A stretch of 64,000 nucleotides of DNA from Photobacterium gaetbulicola Gung47 (GCA_000940995.1 CP005974.1:992001-1056000), one strand, 5' to 3'; counted from the stretch's first letter, positions 38,220 through 47,681 are shown. Made by a program: numbers and translations. The notes: a model not told the origin generated them from the sequence alone.

Positions 38220-38999
38220 ATGTGTGAATTACTTGGCATGAGTGCTAATGTGCCGACAGATATATGCTTTAGTTTCACCGGCTTGATGCAGCGTGGCGGT
38301 AATACCGGCCCGCACCGCGACGGCTGGGGCATAACCTTTTACGAGGGCAAAGGGTTTAGGACCTTCAAGGATCCGAACCCGAGCTGCAAATCACGTATTG
38401 CAGAGTTGGTGCAGGAATACCCGATAAAGAGCTGTGCGGTGGTCAGCCACATCCGGCAGGCAAACCGGGGGGGGGTGAGTCTGGAAAATACCCACCCGTT
38501 TACCCGGGAGCTCTGGTGTCAATACTGGACCTTTGCCCACAATGGCCAATTGACCGGTTATGAACAGCTCGATACCGGCCGGTTCAAGGCGGTGGGCGAT
38601 ACCGACAGCGAAATCGCTTTCTGCTGGCTGCTCAAACAGCTGGATGACAAGTTCCCGGATACGCCGGATGATTGGGAGGCGGTATATTGCCTGCTGGCGG
38701 AAAGTTGTGACACGCTTCGTGAGCTGGGGGTCTACAACATGCTGCTGAGCAACGGTGAGTATGTACTAACCTACTGTACTAATAATCTCCATTGGATCAC
38801 CCGTCGGGCACCGTTTGGCAAGGCGTCTTTGATCGATGAGGATGTGACGATTGATTTTCATGAAGAGACGACACCTAACGATGTGGTGACGGTTATCGCC
38901 ACCCAGCCGCTGACCAATGACGAGAGTTGGCACAAGATGGCGGTCGGGGAGTTTAATGTGTTCCATTTTGGCGAGCAGGTTTTCAATCGAACCTTGTAA
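38220..38999 (+). CDS. yafJ: Class II glutamine amidotransferase, YafJ type
   Basis: The 259-residue protein begins MCELLGMSAN, so after Met removal Cys is the N-terminal nucleophile of a class II glutaminase. HRDGWGI, SHIRQANRGGVSLENTHPF and FAHNGQLTGYE follow the family pattern. It lacks an attached synthase domain. Its acceptor substrate is unknown. It lies 45 bases after gmhA as in E. coli and is closed by a bidirectional terminator. Confidence 0.9.
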   Translation: MCELLGMSANVPTDICFSFTGLMQRGGNTGPHRDGWGITFYEGKGFRTFKDPNPSCKSRIAELVQEYPIKSCAVVSHIRQANRGGVSLENTHPFTRELWCQYWTFAHNGQLTGYEQLDTGRFKAVGDTDSEIAFCWLLKQLDDKFPDTPDDWEAVYCLLAESCDTLRELGVYNMLLSNGEYVLTYCTNNLHWITRRAPFGKASLIDEDVTIDFHEETTPNDVVTVIATQPLTNDESWHKMAVGEFNVFHFGEQVFNRTL

Positions 39000-39016
39000 T
39001 ATCCCGCAGGATAAAT

Positions 39017-39046
39017 AAAAAACGCGACCATCGGTCGCGTTTTTTT
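39017..39046. terminator. Bidirectional terminator between yafJ and purN
   Basis: Perfect stem ACGCGACC-ATC-GGTCGCGT (39022-39040) with A6 before and T7 after, between two convergent genes. Confidence 0.9.
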
Positions 39047-39070
39047 ATGCCGGCTAGAAGCCCGGCAGGC

Positions 39071-39715
39071 TTATTCGTCGGCCGCATAGCCCGATAGCGG
39101 TAACAGGGTGCCATCGAGTACTGCCTTGCCTTCAGCCATCGCCACCCGGCCCTGCAGGCACCAGTTGGCAACCATTGGGTAGATGCGGTGTTCTTGCTCC
39201 TGCACGCGCGCCATGACTTCGTCGGCGGTGTCACCGGCAAAGATAGGCACCTTGGCCTGGAGGATCACCGGACCGCCATCGAGCTCCTCGGTGACGAAAT
39301 GGACACTGGTACCGTGCTCGTCATCGCCGGCGTCGATAGCCCGCTGGTGGGTATTGAGGCCGGTGTATTTCGGTAGCAAGGAGGGGTGGACATTGAGCAT
39401 CCGGCCCTGGTAGTGGCGGACAAAGTCACCACTGAGGATGCGCATGAAGCCGGCCAGGATCACCAGATCCGGCTGGTAGCTGTCGATGCGCTCGGCCATG
39501 GCCTGGTCAAATGCGTCACGGTCGGCATAGTCGGCTGCCGACAGGTGGAGGGCATCAATGCCAGCTTGGCGGGCACGCTCTAGTCCGTAAGCGTCGGCCT
39601 TGTTGGACAATACCGCACTGATACGGCCGTCCTTGATGATGCCTGACTCGCAGGCATCAATCATCGCTTGAAGGTTAGAGCCGTTGCCCGAGAGCAGAAC
39701 AACGATATTCTTCAT
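39071..39715 (-). CDS. purN: Phosphoribosylglycinamide formyltransferase
   Basis: The 214-residue protein matches PurN: VLLSGNGSNLQAMIDAC, LAGFMRILSGDFVRHYQGRMLNVHPSLLPKYTGLNTHQRAIDAGD with catalytic Asn and His, and HFVTEELDGGPVILQ. It transfers a formyl group from 10-formyl-THF to GAR in the third step of purine synthesis. It starts three bases after the purM stop, so the two form the purMN operon. Confidence 0.96.
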   Translation of the reverse strand: MKNIVVLLSGNGSNLQAMIDACESGIIKDGRISAVLSNKADAYGLERARQAGIDALHLSAADYADRDAFDQAMAERIDSYQPDLVILAGFMRILSGDFVRHYQGRMLNVHPSLLPKYTGLNTHQRAIDAGDDEHGTSVHFVTEELDGGPVILQAKVPIFAGDTADEVMARVQEQEHRIYPMVANWCLQGRVAMAEGKAVLDGTLLPLSGYAADE

Positions 39716-39718
39716 TGC

Positions 39719-40759
39719 TTACAGGATCTCCACCTGCTCTTCGCCTTCGTTGGCATTAGCAATGTGGCCCAACAGCCAAGCTTGCTCGCCTTCGGCATTG
39801 AGAATGCTGATCGCTTGTTCTGCCTGGGCTTTTGGCAGGGCAATCACTAGACCAACACCACAGTTGAAGGTACGGTACATCTCGTACGTGTCCACGTTAC
39901 CGGCTTCTTGCAGCCAGTTGAACACGGCTGGCCACTGCCAGCTGCTACCGTCAACCACTGCCTTAGTGCCTGTTGGCAGTACGCGTGGGATGTTTTCCCA
40001 GAAGCCGCCGCCTGTGATGTGGGAAATCGCGTGAACGTCGCAGCTCTCCATCATTTTCAGGGTCGACTTAACATAGATTTTGGTTGGTTCTAGCAGGTGC
40101 TCGCAAAGCGGTTTGCCTTCCAGATCAAGGTTCAGATCGGCCTTTGACACTTCAAGGATCTTGCGGATCAGCGAGAAACCATTCGAGTGCGGGCCGCTTG
40201 ACGCAACAGCGATCAGGGCATCGCCTTCTTCAACCTTGCTGCCGTCAATGATGTCTGCCTTCTCGACCACACCGACACAGAAGCCAGCAACGTCGTAGTC
40301 TTCGCCGTGGTACATGCCAGGCATTTCCGCCGTTTCACCACCGATCAGTGCACAGCCAGATTGGATACAGCCTTCGCCGATCCCTGCTACCACGTCTGCT
40401 GCTGTGTCTACGTCCAGCTTGCCCGTTGCGTAGTAATCAAGGAAGAACAGCGGCTCGGCCCCTTGTACAATCAAATCGTTTACACACATGGCAACCAGAT
40501 CGATACCGATAGTGTCGTGCTTGTTCAGATCCATTGCCAGGCGCAGTTTTGTTCCCACACCGTCGGTGCCAGATACCAGTACTGGCTCCTTGTACTTGGT
40601 CGGCAGGCTGCACAAAGCGCCGAAACCGCCAATACCGCCCATTACCTCAGGACGGTGGGTGCGTTTTACCACCCCTTTAATACGATCAACTAATGCATTA
40701 CCTGCATCGATATCAACACCAGCATCTTTGTAGCTAAGAGAAGAGTTATTGCCGCTCAC
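39719..40759 (-). CDS. purM: Phosphoribosylformylglycinamidine cyclo-ligase
   Basis: The 346-residue AIR synthetase shows SYKDAGVDIDAGNALVDRIK, GIGGFGALCSLP, VSGTDGVGTKL, ALIGGETAEMPGMY and ITGGGFWENIPRVLP. It closes the imidazole ring of purines with ATP. The start is GTG with GAGG eight bases ahead; the family length (345 in E. coli) supports it. A PurR box lies 64 bases upstream. Divergent from upp, as in E. coli. Confidence 0.96.
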   Translation of the reverse strand: MSGNNSSLSYKDAGVDIDAGNALVDRIKGVVKRTHRPEVMGGIGGFGALCSLPTKYKEPVLVSGTDGVGTKLRLAMDLNKHDTIGIDLVAMCVNDLIVQGAEPLFFLDYYATGKLDVDTAADVVAGIGEGCIQSGCALIGGETAEMPGMYHGEDYDVAGFCVGVVEKADIIDGSKVEEGDALIAVASSGPHSNGFSLIRKILEVSKADLNLDLEGKPLCEHLLEPTKIYVKSTLKMMESCDVHAISHITGGGFWENIPRVLPTGTKAVVDGSSWQWPAVFNWLQEAGNVDTYEMYRTFNCGVGLVIALPKAQAEQAISILNAEGEQAWLLGHIANANEGEEQVEIL

Positions 40760-40822
40760 AGGAGTTTCCTCAACGTATTAAAGTAAAAAAGCGGGGGTAT
40801 GATAACAGCAGTCAGGGCGGAA

Positions 40823-40838
40823 AGGAAAACGTTTGCGT
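40823..40838 (-). promoter_or_regulatory. PurR operator in the purM-upp intergenic region
   Basis: On the minus strand ACGCAAACGTTTTCCT agrees with the PurR consensus ACGCAAACGTTTTCGT at 15 of 16 positions. It lies upstream of purM, a PurR target in E. coli. Confidence 0.88.
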
Positions 40839-40909
40839 CAATATTTGTCACTGAGTGTTTCCTGAGCAAACAACCGCTGCACCCCTACCAGAGCGTAAAT
40901 GGTCTAGTG

Positions 40910-40915
40910 TATAAT
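40910..40915 (+). promoter_or_regulatory. -10 element of the upp promoter
   Basis: A perfect TATAAT sits 38 bases before the upp start codon, preceded by TG. A good -35 hexamer is not visible at the proper distance. Confidence 0.5.
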
Positions 40916-40953
40916 AGTGCGATTTTTTGAAATTTATTTGCCAGGAGTCAGAG

Positions 40954-41580
40954 ATGAAAGTCGTTGAGGTTAAACACCCACTAGTAAAACATAAGATTGG
41001 TCTTATGCGCGAAGGTGACATCAGCACTAAGCGTTTCCGTGAGCTTGCAACGGAAGTAGGCAGCTTGCTGACGTATGAAGCGACTTCAGACTTCGAAACA
41101 GAAAAAGTTACCATTGAAGGCTGGAATGGTCCAGTTGAAATTGATCAGATCAAAGGTAAGAAAGTAACGGTTGTGCCAATCCTGCGTGCTGGTCTTGGTA
41201 TGATGGACGGCGTACTTGAGCACATGCCAAGCGCCCGTATCAGTGTGGTGGGTATCTACCGTGACGAAGAAACCTTGGAGCCTGTGCCTTACTTCAACAA
41301 GCTAGCCTCAAACATCGACGAGCGTATTGCCCTGGTTGTTGACCCGATGCTGGCAACTGGCGGCTCGATGATTGCCACGCTGGATTTGCTGAAAGAGCAA
41401 GGCTGTAAGCAGTTCAAGGTACTGGTATTGGTTGCGGCACCTGAGGGTATCGCGGCGCTTGAGAAAGCCCATCCGGATGTCGAGCTATACACCGCGGCTA
41501 TCGACGAGAAGCTGAACGACAAAGGTTACATCGTACCGGGTCTTGGTGATGCTGGTGACAAGATCTTCGGTACCAAATAA
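40954..41580 (+). CDS. upp: Uracil phosphoribosyltransferase
   Basis: The 208-residue protein (same length as E. coli Upp) has KVVEVKHPLVKHKIGLMR at the start, VPILRAGLGMMDGVLEHMPSA, the PRPP loop VDPMLATGGSM, and GYIVPGLGDAGDKIFGTK at the end. It makes UMP from uracil and PRPP. CAGGAG is seven to ten bases before the ATG. Convergent with uraA, the uracil importer that supplies its substrate. Confidence 0.97.
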   Translation: MKVVEVKHPLVKHKIGLMREGDISTKRFRELATEVGSLLTYEATSDFETEKVTIEGWNGPVEIDQIKGKKVTVVPILRAGLGMMDGVLEHMPSARISVVGIYRDEETLEPVPYFNKLASNIDERIALVVDPMLATGGSMIATLDLLKEQGCKQFKVLVLVAAPEGIAALEKAHPDVELYTAAIDEKLNDKGYIVPGLGDAGDKIFGTK

Positions 41581-41603
41581 TTTCGAAGATACCGTCGAAA
41601 GAC

Positions 41604-41633
41604 AAAAAAGCCGGATTGTTATCCGGCTTTTTT
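41604..41633. terminator. Bidirectional terminator between upp and uraA
   Basis: Perfect 13-bp stem AAAAAAGCCGGAT / ATCCGGCTTTTTT with loop TGTT; symmetrical, so it serves both convergent genes. Confidence 0.92.
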
Positions 41634-41701
41634 ATTGGCTCGATATAATCAATAACCGGGTTTAGATACTTGCCCTGAGGCCCGGTTACTTGGCTTATCG
41701 A

Positions 41702-42955
41702 TTATTTGTCAGCAGCTTCTTCCATCTGGGCATTATCGACCACGTGGTTCTCACCGAGGTCATCCGGCAAGATCAGGTTCAGCAGAATTGCCACGATACC
41801 GCACAGGCTCACACCCTGCAGGCTGAATTCGCCGATACCGAAAGCCATCCCGCCGATACCGAATACCAGGGTTACCGCGACAATCACTAGGTTACGCGCC
41901 TTGTGCAGATCGACCTGGTTTTTGATCAGGGTGTTAAGACCGACCGTGGCAATCGAGCCGAACAGCAGGATCATGATACCGCCCATCACCGGAACCGGGA
42001 TCGTCTGCAGTATCGCGCCCAGCTTTCCGACGAAGGCCAGTACCAGAGCGGTGACGGCAGCCCATGTCATGATCACCGGGTTGAAGGCCTTGGTCAGCAT
42101 CACCGCACCGGTTACTTCAGAGTAGGTCGTGTTTGGCGGCGCGCCGAACATTGAAGCGGCTATTGTCGCTACCCCGTCACCGGCCATGGTGCGATGCAGG
42201 CCCGGTTTCTTCAGGTAGTCCTTACCCGTTACGTTGGAAATCGCCAGCATATCACCGACATGCTCAACCGCTGGGGCAATGGCCACCGGGATCATAAATA
42301 GCACGGCGTTGATGTTGAACTCTGGGAAAGTGAAGTTCGGCAGTGCCAACCAAGCTGCCTGTTGGACCGGTGTGAAATCGACAACGCCGAAACCAAGGCT
42401 GACCGAGTAGCCAGCCACAATACCTGCCATAATTGGGATCAGCTTGAAAAAGCCCTTGGCAAAAACACTGAAGCCGATGGTGACTAGCAGGGAAATGGCT
42501 GAAATCCACAGAGCAGCATCGCCGTTGACCAACTGCACCGCACCGTCGCCGGTTTTACCCAGTGCCATGTTGACAGCTGCTGGGGCCAGACCAAGACCGA
42601 TCACCATGATCACCGGGCCGACAACGACCGGTGGTAGCAGCTTATGAATAATGGCTACGCCGCGCACCTTGATGATTGCGCCCATACAAACGTAGATCAC
42701 ACCGGCCATCATCAGGCCACCCATGGTCGCAGGGATCCCCCAGGTTTGTACGCCATACATAATAGGGGCAATAAAAGCAAAAGAGGAAGCGAGGAAGATA
42801 GGGACGGAGCGTTTGGTGATGACTTGGAAGAGGAGAGTACCGATACCGGCACCGAAGAGGGCAACGTTGGGATCCAGTCCGGTAAGAAGCGGTACCAGAA
42901 CCAATGCGCCAAATGCAACGAAAAGCATCTGGGCACCCTGTAATATCTGCATCAT
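41702..42955 (-). CDS. uraA: Uracil/xanthine permease
   Basis: The 417-residue NCS2 transporter has about 14 hydrophobic segments. It shows FGALVLVPLLTGLDPNVALFGAGIGTLLF, the substrate-site helix VAIAPAVEHVGDMLAISN with Glu, and FGAPPNTTYSEVTGAVMLT, which carries the conserved NTTYSE motif. It imports uracil with protons. In E. coli upp and uraA are in one operon; here they converge, so they are transcribed separately. Confidence 0.92.
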   Translation of the reverse strand: MMQILQGAQMLFVAFGALVLVPLLTGLDPNVALFGAGIGTLLFQVITKRSVPIFLASSFAFIAPIMYGVQTWGIPATMGGLMMAGVIYVCMGAIIKVRGVAIIHKLLPPVVVGPVIMVIGLGLAPAAVNMALGKTGDGAVQLVNGDAALWISAISLLVTIGFSVFAKGFFKLIPIMAGIVAGYSVSLGFGVVDFTPVQQAAWLALPNFTFPEFNINAVLFMIPVAIAPAVEHVGDMLAISNVTGKDYLKKPGLHRTMAGDGVATIAASMFGAPPNTTYSEVTGAVMLTKAFNPVIMTWAAVTALVLAFVGKLGAILQTIPVPVMGGIMILLFGSIATVGLNTLIKNQVDLHKARNLVIVAVTLVFGIGGMAFGIGEFSLQGVSLCGIVAILLNLILPDDLGENHVVDNAQMEEAADK

Positions 42956-43248
42956 GGTTGATTTCCACCCTGTCTGTAAAAAAAATCGCGGAATATTAGC
43001 ACAGAGGCAACCGTTTACCTAAGGCTAATCGGCAAAAATTGCCAAAAAGGGATCCCAGCATAATTTTGTGATGTACATAATGAAAACTGACAGAACATTG
43101 ACGATGATTATTGTCATATAGCAAAAACTTATAAAAAGTTAGGAACAGAAAAATACAATTGAATGATTTTTTTGTGTGGGAAGCAGTTGCTCCGTAAGAT
43201 ATGTTCAATTTATGATCGGGCATTAACTTTAGTGATAACGAGTACTTT

Positions 43249-44460
43249 ATGTTGCGTATTGCATTACTTTTCTTGGCACTGCTGGCCCTGCCGTTGAAGG
43301 CCGCCACGGTGACCAACCTTTATCAGGCGCAGGTTGCCTTGCCTGATACGGATCGCCAATCCGAGCAAGCGGCCAGACGACAGGCTCTGGAGCAGGTACT
43401 GATCAAGGTCTCGGGGCAGAGCAACATCGTGGAGAACGAGGTCGTTGCCAAGGCACTAGGGAGCAGTAACCAATACGTCAGCCAGTTCAGCTATGCGAAC
43501 CTCGATGGCCAACGTACCCTGCAGCTGACTTTTGACCGCAGCCGGATCCGTACATTGTTGACCCAGGCTAATTCGACGTTCTGGAGCGAAAAGCGTCCGA
43601 ATGTCTTGGTCTGGCTGGTGGAAGATGCCAACCGAAGCCGCAATATTGTCTGGGATCAGGCAAACAACGACTTGGCCAATCGTATTAAGGACGATGCTGA
43701 GCGCCGCGGGGTGCCGGTGATGATGCCGATTGGTGATTTCGAAGATGTGACGGCGATCAGCACGCCGGATATCTGGGGCGGTTTTGTTCAGCCTATTGCG
43801 ACAGCCAGCCAGCGTTACCAGCCGCAGGCAGTACTGATCGTACGTGCCCGTCAGCAAGGTGGCGAGCAGTTAGCCATTAATTGGCAACTGTATACTGGCA
43901 ACGTGGAGCAACTTGGCCGTAACCAGGTAGCACCGTCTGAAGGCCGCAGCAGCGGTGAAGCAGTGACCTCTGTGGCCCAGATGGTTGACAGCGTGGCGGA
44001 TATTCTGGGGGCCAAATATGCGGTACCACTGGGCGGTGATACCAGTGGCCAACTGGCGGTGGTGGTTGAGAATATCCACTCCTCGAAAGATTTCTTTACC
44101 CTGGAGCGCCTGCTTACCAACCTGACATCGGTGGCGGCTGTCAATGCCTACCGTATTCAGGGCGACCGGGTGGAATTTTCGGTGCAGCTGCTTAGCACGG
44201 AAGAAGCGTTCCAGCGTGAGCTGAGCCAGGATCGCCGCTTGTCAGCCGTTGCTGCCCCTCAGGAGGAACAACTTGAGCCGGCGCCGCAGCTTGAAGGAGT
44301 GATAGGTACAACGACCGTGCCAGCCCAACCGGCTTCTCTTGAGCAGCTCGGCGACGAGCAGCCGAGTGATGCCGAGCCGGTGGTGATTACGCCGGCCAAG
44401 CAGGCGGCAGTCTTTAGCTGGTCAAGTTCAGCACCGGTTTCAACGTCGGTTGCGTTGTAA
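43249..44460 (+). CDS. DUF2066 domain protein
   Basis: The 403-residue protein has a Sec signal peptide (MLRIALLFLALLALPLKAAT) and the DUF2066 domain at about residues 19-340: LYQAQVALPDTDRQSEQAARRQALEQVLIKVSGQSNI, then PNVLVWLVEDANRSRN. It should be periplasmic. The last 60 residues are low in complexity (Glu, Pro, Ala). The family is conserved in marine gammaproteobacteria next to purM/upp/uraA, with no known role. It is monocistronic, ending in a strong terminator. Confidence 0.85.
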   Translation: MLRIALLFLALLALPLKAATVTNLYQAQVALPDTDRQSEQAARRQALEQVLIKVSGQSNIVENEVVAKALGSSNQYVSQFSYANLDGQRTLQLTFDRSRIRTLLTQANSTFWSEKRPNVLVWLVEDANRSRNIVWDQANNDLANRIKDDAERRGVPVMMPIGDFEDVTAISTPDIWGGFVQPIATASQRYQPQAVLIVRARQQGGEQLAINWQLYTGNVEQLGRNQVAPSEGRSSGEAVTSVAQMVDSVADILGAKYAVPLGGDTSGQLAVVVENIHSSKDFFTLERLLTNLTSVAAVNAYRIQGDRVEFSVQLLSTEEAFQRELSQDRRLSAVAAPQEEQLEPAPQLEGVIGTTTVPAQPASLEQLGDEQPSDAEPVVITPAKQAAVFSWSSSAPVSTSVAL

Positions 44461-44487
44461 GGGGCTTTCCCCTTGTTAGTGAGAGAA

Positions 44488-44515
44488 AAAAACGGTGGCT
44501 TGGGCCACCGTTTTT
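44488..44515. terminator. Terminator after the DUF2066 gene
   Basis: Perfect 12-bp stem AAAAACGGTGGC / GCCACCGTTTTT with loop TTGG. It also lies just past the stop of the convergent DUF2069 gene. Confidence 0.9.
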
Positions 44516-44535
44516 GTTTCTATCGTCACAGGGCG

Positions 44536-44961
44536 CTACCGGCCCTCATGGCGAGCTTTCTCTTCTTTTTCGACTTGGGATAGTTTCTTCAGCTTAAGCC
44601 CAAGTTCTCTGCCGCGATGGCGGGCAAACAGGATATTGGCCATGAAGGCACCGGTCGTCAGGAGCAGCTCGACCAGTGCCAGCCAGCGCTCTCCGCCGTC
44701 GACCCACAATATGGTCAGGGCATGGAGAAAGTAAAACATCAGAATGAAGTTGGCCCAGGCATGGGTGTAGGGCCTGCCTGCCAGTATCCCCCTGAGTGGC
44801 AGTAGCAGTGGGGCGATCCAGACCACTGCCATGATCATGCTGTTGAGGTGCGGGTGCGGTGAGAGGGCGGCCTGCCAGAGTGCCACCCAGGCCAACAGAC
44901 CAATATTGGTGGTCATGGCGCTGTAGCGGAGCATACGCGTTTTTTTCTGCATGACGGTCAT
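44536..44961 (-). CDS. DUF2069 membrane protein
   Basis: The 141-residue protein has four membrane helices and the DUF2069 pattern: NIGLLAWVALWQ, VVWIAPLLLPLRGILAGRPYTHAWANFILMFYFLHAL, then a charged C-terminal tail (RELGLKLKKLSQVEKEEKARHEGR). Function is unknown. The ATG chosen has AAGGA seven bases ahead; the longer frame to 45009 would overlap wrbA. Last gene of the bepA-arsC-wrbA-DUF2069 set. Confidence 0.85.
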   Translation of the reverse strand: MTVMQKKTRMLRYSAMTTNIGLLAWVALWQAALSPHPHLNSMIMAVVWIAPLLLPLRGILAGRPYTHAWANFILMFYFLHALTILWVDGGERWLALVELLLTTGAFMANILFARHRGRELGLKLKKLSQVEKEEKARHEGR

Positions 44962-44965
44962 GGCT

Positions 44966-45547
44966 CTATCCTTGTAATTTGCAGGCGACTTCAGCCAGGC
45001 GTTTGCCACAGGCCTGCGCCAACTCGCATTCTTCGCGGCTTAGCTGACGAGACTGTGGGTGATTGAGGTGGGAGGGGCCATAGGGGGTCCCTCCGGTCAC
45101 CGTGGTATGCAGGGCGGGCTCCGAGTAGGGCAGGCCGACAATTAGCATGCCGTGGTGTAGTAGTGGCAGCATCATCGATTGCAAGGTCGTCTCCTGGCCT
45201 CCGTGCATCGATGACGAGGCGGTAAAGACACAGGCCGGCTTGCCGATCAGGCTACCGCCTAGCCATTCGGCACTGGTCGAGTCGATGAAGTGCTTGAGTG
45301 GGGCGGCCATATTGCCAAACCGCACCGGACTGCCGAGTGCCAGCCCGGTACAGTGCTGGAGATCACCCTTGGTCACCAGCGGATCGCCAGAGGCTTCCGG
45401 CTGTAGCTGGCCGTCGGTGCCGAGATCGGCAACGGTACGCAAGACGGCCTCACAGCCGGCAACCTGCTCGATCCCGCGGGCAATTTGGCGGGCGAGCTGC
45501 CTGGTCGAGCCGTGGCGGCTGTAATAGAGGACTAGGATACAGTGCAT
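44966..45547 (-). CDS. wrbA: WrbA-family NAD(P)H:quinone oxidoreductase
   Basis: The 193-residue flavodoxin-fold protein has the FMN phosphate loop YYSRHGSTRQLARQIARG, GSPVRFGNMAAPLKHFIDST and KPACVFTASSSMHGGQETT. WrbA proteins reduce quinones by two electrons with NAD(P)H and FMN, in the cytoplasm. It starts 15 bases after arsC. It might be a diverged paralogue of E. coli WrbA rather than its strict orthologue. Confidence 0.85.
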   Translation of the reverse strand: MHCILVLYYSRHGSTRQLARQIARGIEQVAGCEAVLRTVADLGTDGQLQPEASGDPLVTKGDLQHCTGLALGSPVRFGNMAAPLKHFIDSTSAEWLGGSLIGKPACVFTASSSMHGGQETTLQSMMLPLLHHGMLIVGLPYSEPALHTTVTGGTPYGPSHLNHPQSRQLSREECELAQACGKRLAEVACKLQG

Positions 45548-45562
45548 CAGCAGCTGGCCGAA

Positions 45563-45913
45563 TTACAGGATGTCCAGTACTTGCTCGGGTGGGCGGCCCA
45601 TTGCCGCGCGTTCACCGTTGACCACGATAGGGCGCTCGATCAATTTCGGGTTGGCCGCCATGGCATCAATCAGCTGCTGCTCGGTCACATCTGCGCCGCC
45701 CAGCTCTAGCTCTTTGTATAACGCTTCTTTGGTTCGCATCATATCGCGGGCCGAGGCGTAGCCCAGCTGGCTCAGCAGGGTTTGGATTTGTTCTGCAGAA
45801 GGGGTGTCATCAAGATATTTGACAATTGTCGGGCTGATCCCTTTCTCCTCCAGTAGTGCTAGGGTCTGGCGGCTTTTCGAGCAACGTGGGTTGTGGTAAA
45901 TGGTGACTGACAT
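45563..45913 (-). CDS. arsC: ArsC-family arsenate reductase (YfgD type)
   Basis: The 116-residue thioredoxin-fold protein has the catalytic motif YHNPRCSKSRQ (Cys11), TPSAEQIQTLLSQLG, MRTKEALYKELEL and RPIVVNGERAAMGRPPEQ with the conserved arginines. The family reduces arsenate with glutathione and glutaredoxin. Its place beside bepA matches E. coli yfgD, whose physiological substrate is not settled, so arsenate resistance is not implied. ATG at 45913 gives the family N-terminus; the longer frame does not. Confidence 0.88.
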   Translation of the reverse strand: MSVTIYHNPRCSKSRQTLALLEEKGISPTIVKYLDDTPSAEQIQTLLSQLGYASARDMMRTKEALYKELELGGADVTEQQLIDAMAANPKLIERPIVVNGERAAMGRPPEQVLDIL

Positions 45914-46043
45914 GGTGCTTCCTTCTGGCTGGTAACCGGCGCGGTGCCCACGCCGGTTACAAATTGTTTTGATGATGTTGCCCCATTGTAGAACACCTGT
46001 CATCAAGAAGGAATGCTATGGCTGCGGTTCTTTGAGAGCGCGC

Positions 46044-47498
46044 TCAGAGATTGGCAACCCGTTGTCTGGCAAGACGAAGCTGATCAATCCGGGCATCATA
46101 GCGGGCCTGGTCGAGTGAGTTGACCTCGACAATCTGACTCGCCTGGATATAGAGCTGGATAGCCTTTTCCCATGCTCCCCGCAGGGCCAGCAGCTCAGCG
46201 CGAGCAGCCAGTTCGGCATCCCGGCGGCCATTGGCGGCCTGGGCCTGTGCCAGCAGGTGCCAACCGTTTGGATCATTCGGGTTGTCATAGGTATAGCGGG
46301 TGAGGATCGGAATACTCTCATTGCTGCGATCAGCCTCTTGCAACGCATTGGCCAGGTTCAGGCGCAACACCTTGTTGTTAGGGTTGGCTTTCAGTGCCGC
46401 TTCAAGACGGGCAATGGCCCGCTCATAGTGCTTTTGGTGCAGATCGAGATCGGTGGCTGAGTCGATGTAGAAACGGTTGTTAGGCTCCTTGGCCAGCAGT
46501 GGATCTAGCAGGGCATGGGCTTTTTCGTACTGCTCGGAGTCGATATAGACCAGTGCCTTGCCATAGTTGACGGCGTCCTGCATTACCGCGTTACCTCTGC
46601 GAGCCTGACGCTCTAGCCAGTCAAGCGCTGCGTTGTTATCAATCCCGGCATAGCGGGCGACAATGCGCGCCCGAGCGAGCTGGTAGCGCTGCGAGGTCTG
46701 GACCTGGCGGGCTGGAAATTGGTTGGCCCGGCTACGGCTGTCGGTGATCCGTGATTCTGGCAGTGGGTGGGTCAGCAGCATAGGTGGAGGCGTGCTGACA
46801 TAGCGGTATTGGTCGGCGAGGCGGCCGAAGAAGCGCGGCATCGCCTGCACATCGAAACCGGACTTGGATAAGGTGGCAATCCCGATCCGGTCGGCTTCTT
46901 TTTCGTTGCTGCGGGTATAGTTGATCTGCCCCTGTGCCGATGCTGCCGTGGTGGCATGAATGGCGGCGATCCCTGCTTCAGGCGAGGCAATGGCTAGCAT
47001 CATAGAGCCAATCAGGGCTGCCAGAGTTGCCGGGGATTTTCGGGCCTGATCTTCCATGCTTCGGGCGAGGTGGCGCTGGGTGACGTGGGCGATCTCGTGC
47101 GCGACAACCGAGGCTAACTCACTTTCGGTGTTGGCATGGAGAAATAAACCGGAGTGGATCGCCACATGGCCGCCGAAGAAAGCGAAGGCGTTGATATCCC
47201 GGTTCTGGATCATGAAGAAGTTGAACGGGGTCCGGACATCGTTGGCGTTGGCAACCAGCCGGTGGCCGAGATCTTGGATGTATTCAGACAGCAGAGGATC
47301 ACTGATCACCGGCATGCTGGCCCGGATCATTCGCATGTAGGCATCGCCATACTCCATTTCCTTTTCGATGCTGAGCGTTGCTGCCGCTGCCGTCCCGATA
47401 TCGGGCAGGCTGCTGAGATCATTGGCCGGGGCAGCCACGCTGGTACCGAGTAATGCACTGATAAGAAGATAGGCTGGTGCCTTAGCAAATCGAAACAT
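46044..47498 (-). CDS. bepA: Beta-barrel assembly-enhancing protease
   Basis: The 484-residue M48 metallopeptidase has a signal peptide (first 25 residues), the zinc motif HEIAH (His134, Glu135, His138) in ELASVVAHEIAHVTQRHLA, and EKEADRIGIATLSKSGFD with the third ligand Glu. TPR-like repeats follow from about residue 310 (PNNRFYIDSATDLDLHQKHYERAIARLE). BepA works in the periplasm on stalled LptD and other outer-membrane proteins together with the BAM complex; bamC and lptE are also in this window. E. coli has bepA next to yfgD and perM, as here. Confidence 0.94.
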   Translation of the reverse strand: MFRFAKAPAYLLISALLGTSVAAPANDLSSLPDIGTAAAATLSIEKEMEYGDAYMRMIRASMPVISDPLLSEYIQDLGHRLVANANDVRTPFNFFMIQNRDINAFAFFGGHVAIHSGLFLHANTESELASVVAHEIAHVTQRHLARSMEDQARKSPATLAALIGSMMLAIASPEAGIAAIHATTAASAQGQINYTRSNEKEADRIGIATLSKSGFDVQAMPRFFGRLADQYRYVSTPPPMLLTHPLPESRITDSRSRANQFPARQVQTSQRYQLARARIVARYAGIDNNAALDWLERQARRGNAVMQDAVNYGKALVYIDSEQYEKAHALLDPLLAKEPNNRFYIDSATDLDLHQKHYERAIARLEAALKANPNNKVLRLNLANALQEADRSNESIPILTRYTYDNPNDPNGWHLLAQAQAANGRRDAELAARAELLALRGAWEKAIQLYIQASQIVEVNSLDQARYDARIDQLRLARQRVANL

Positions 47499-47681
47499 AG
47501 TAATAATTTATACCGCCTTCTGTTGCGTGTTCCTGCATTCGCACTACTGCGAGGCTAAACCTTTCCTGAATAACGCTGTTTTTCACCAAGGTCTGACAGC
47601 GAAACCTTTGACAGGTTTCTTTTTTGTCGTTTGAATGTCCTTTACAATAACCCGATGGATGATAATTGTCAGTATACCGGA

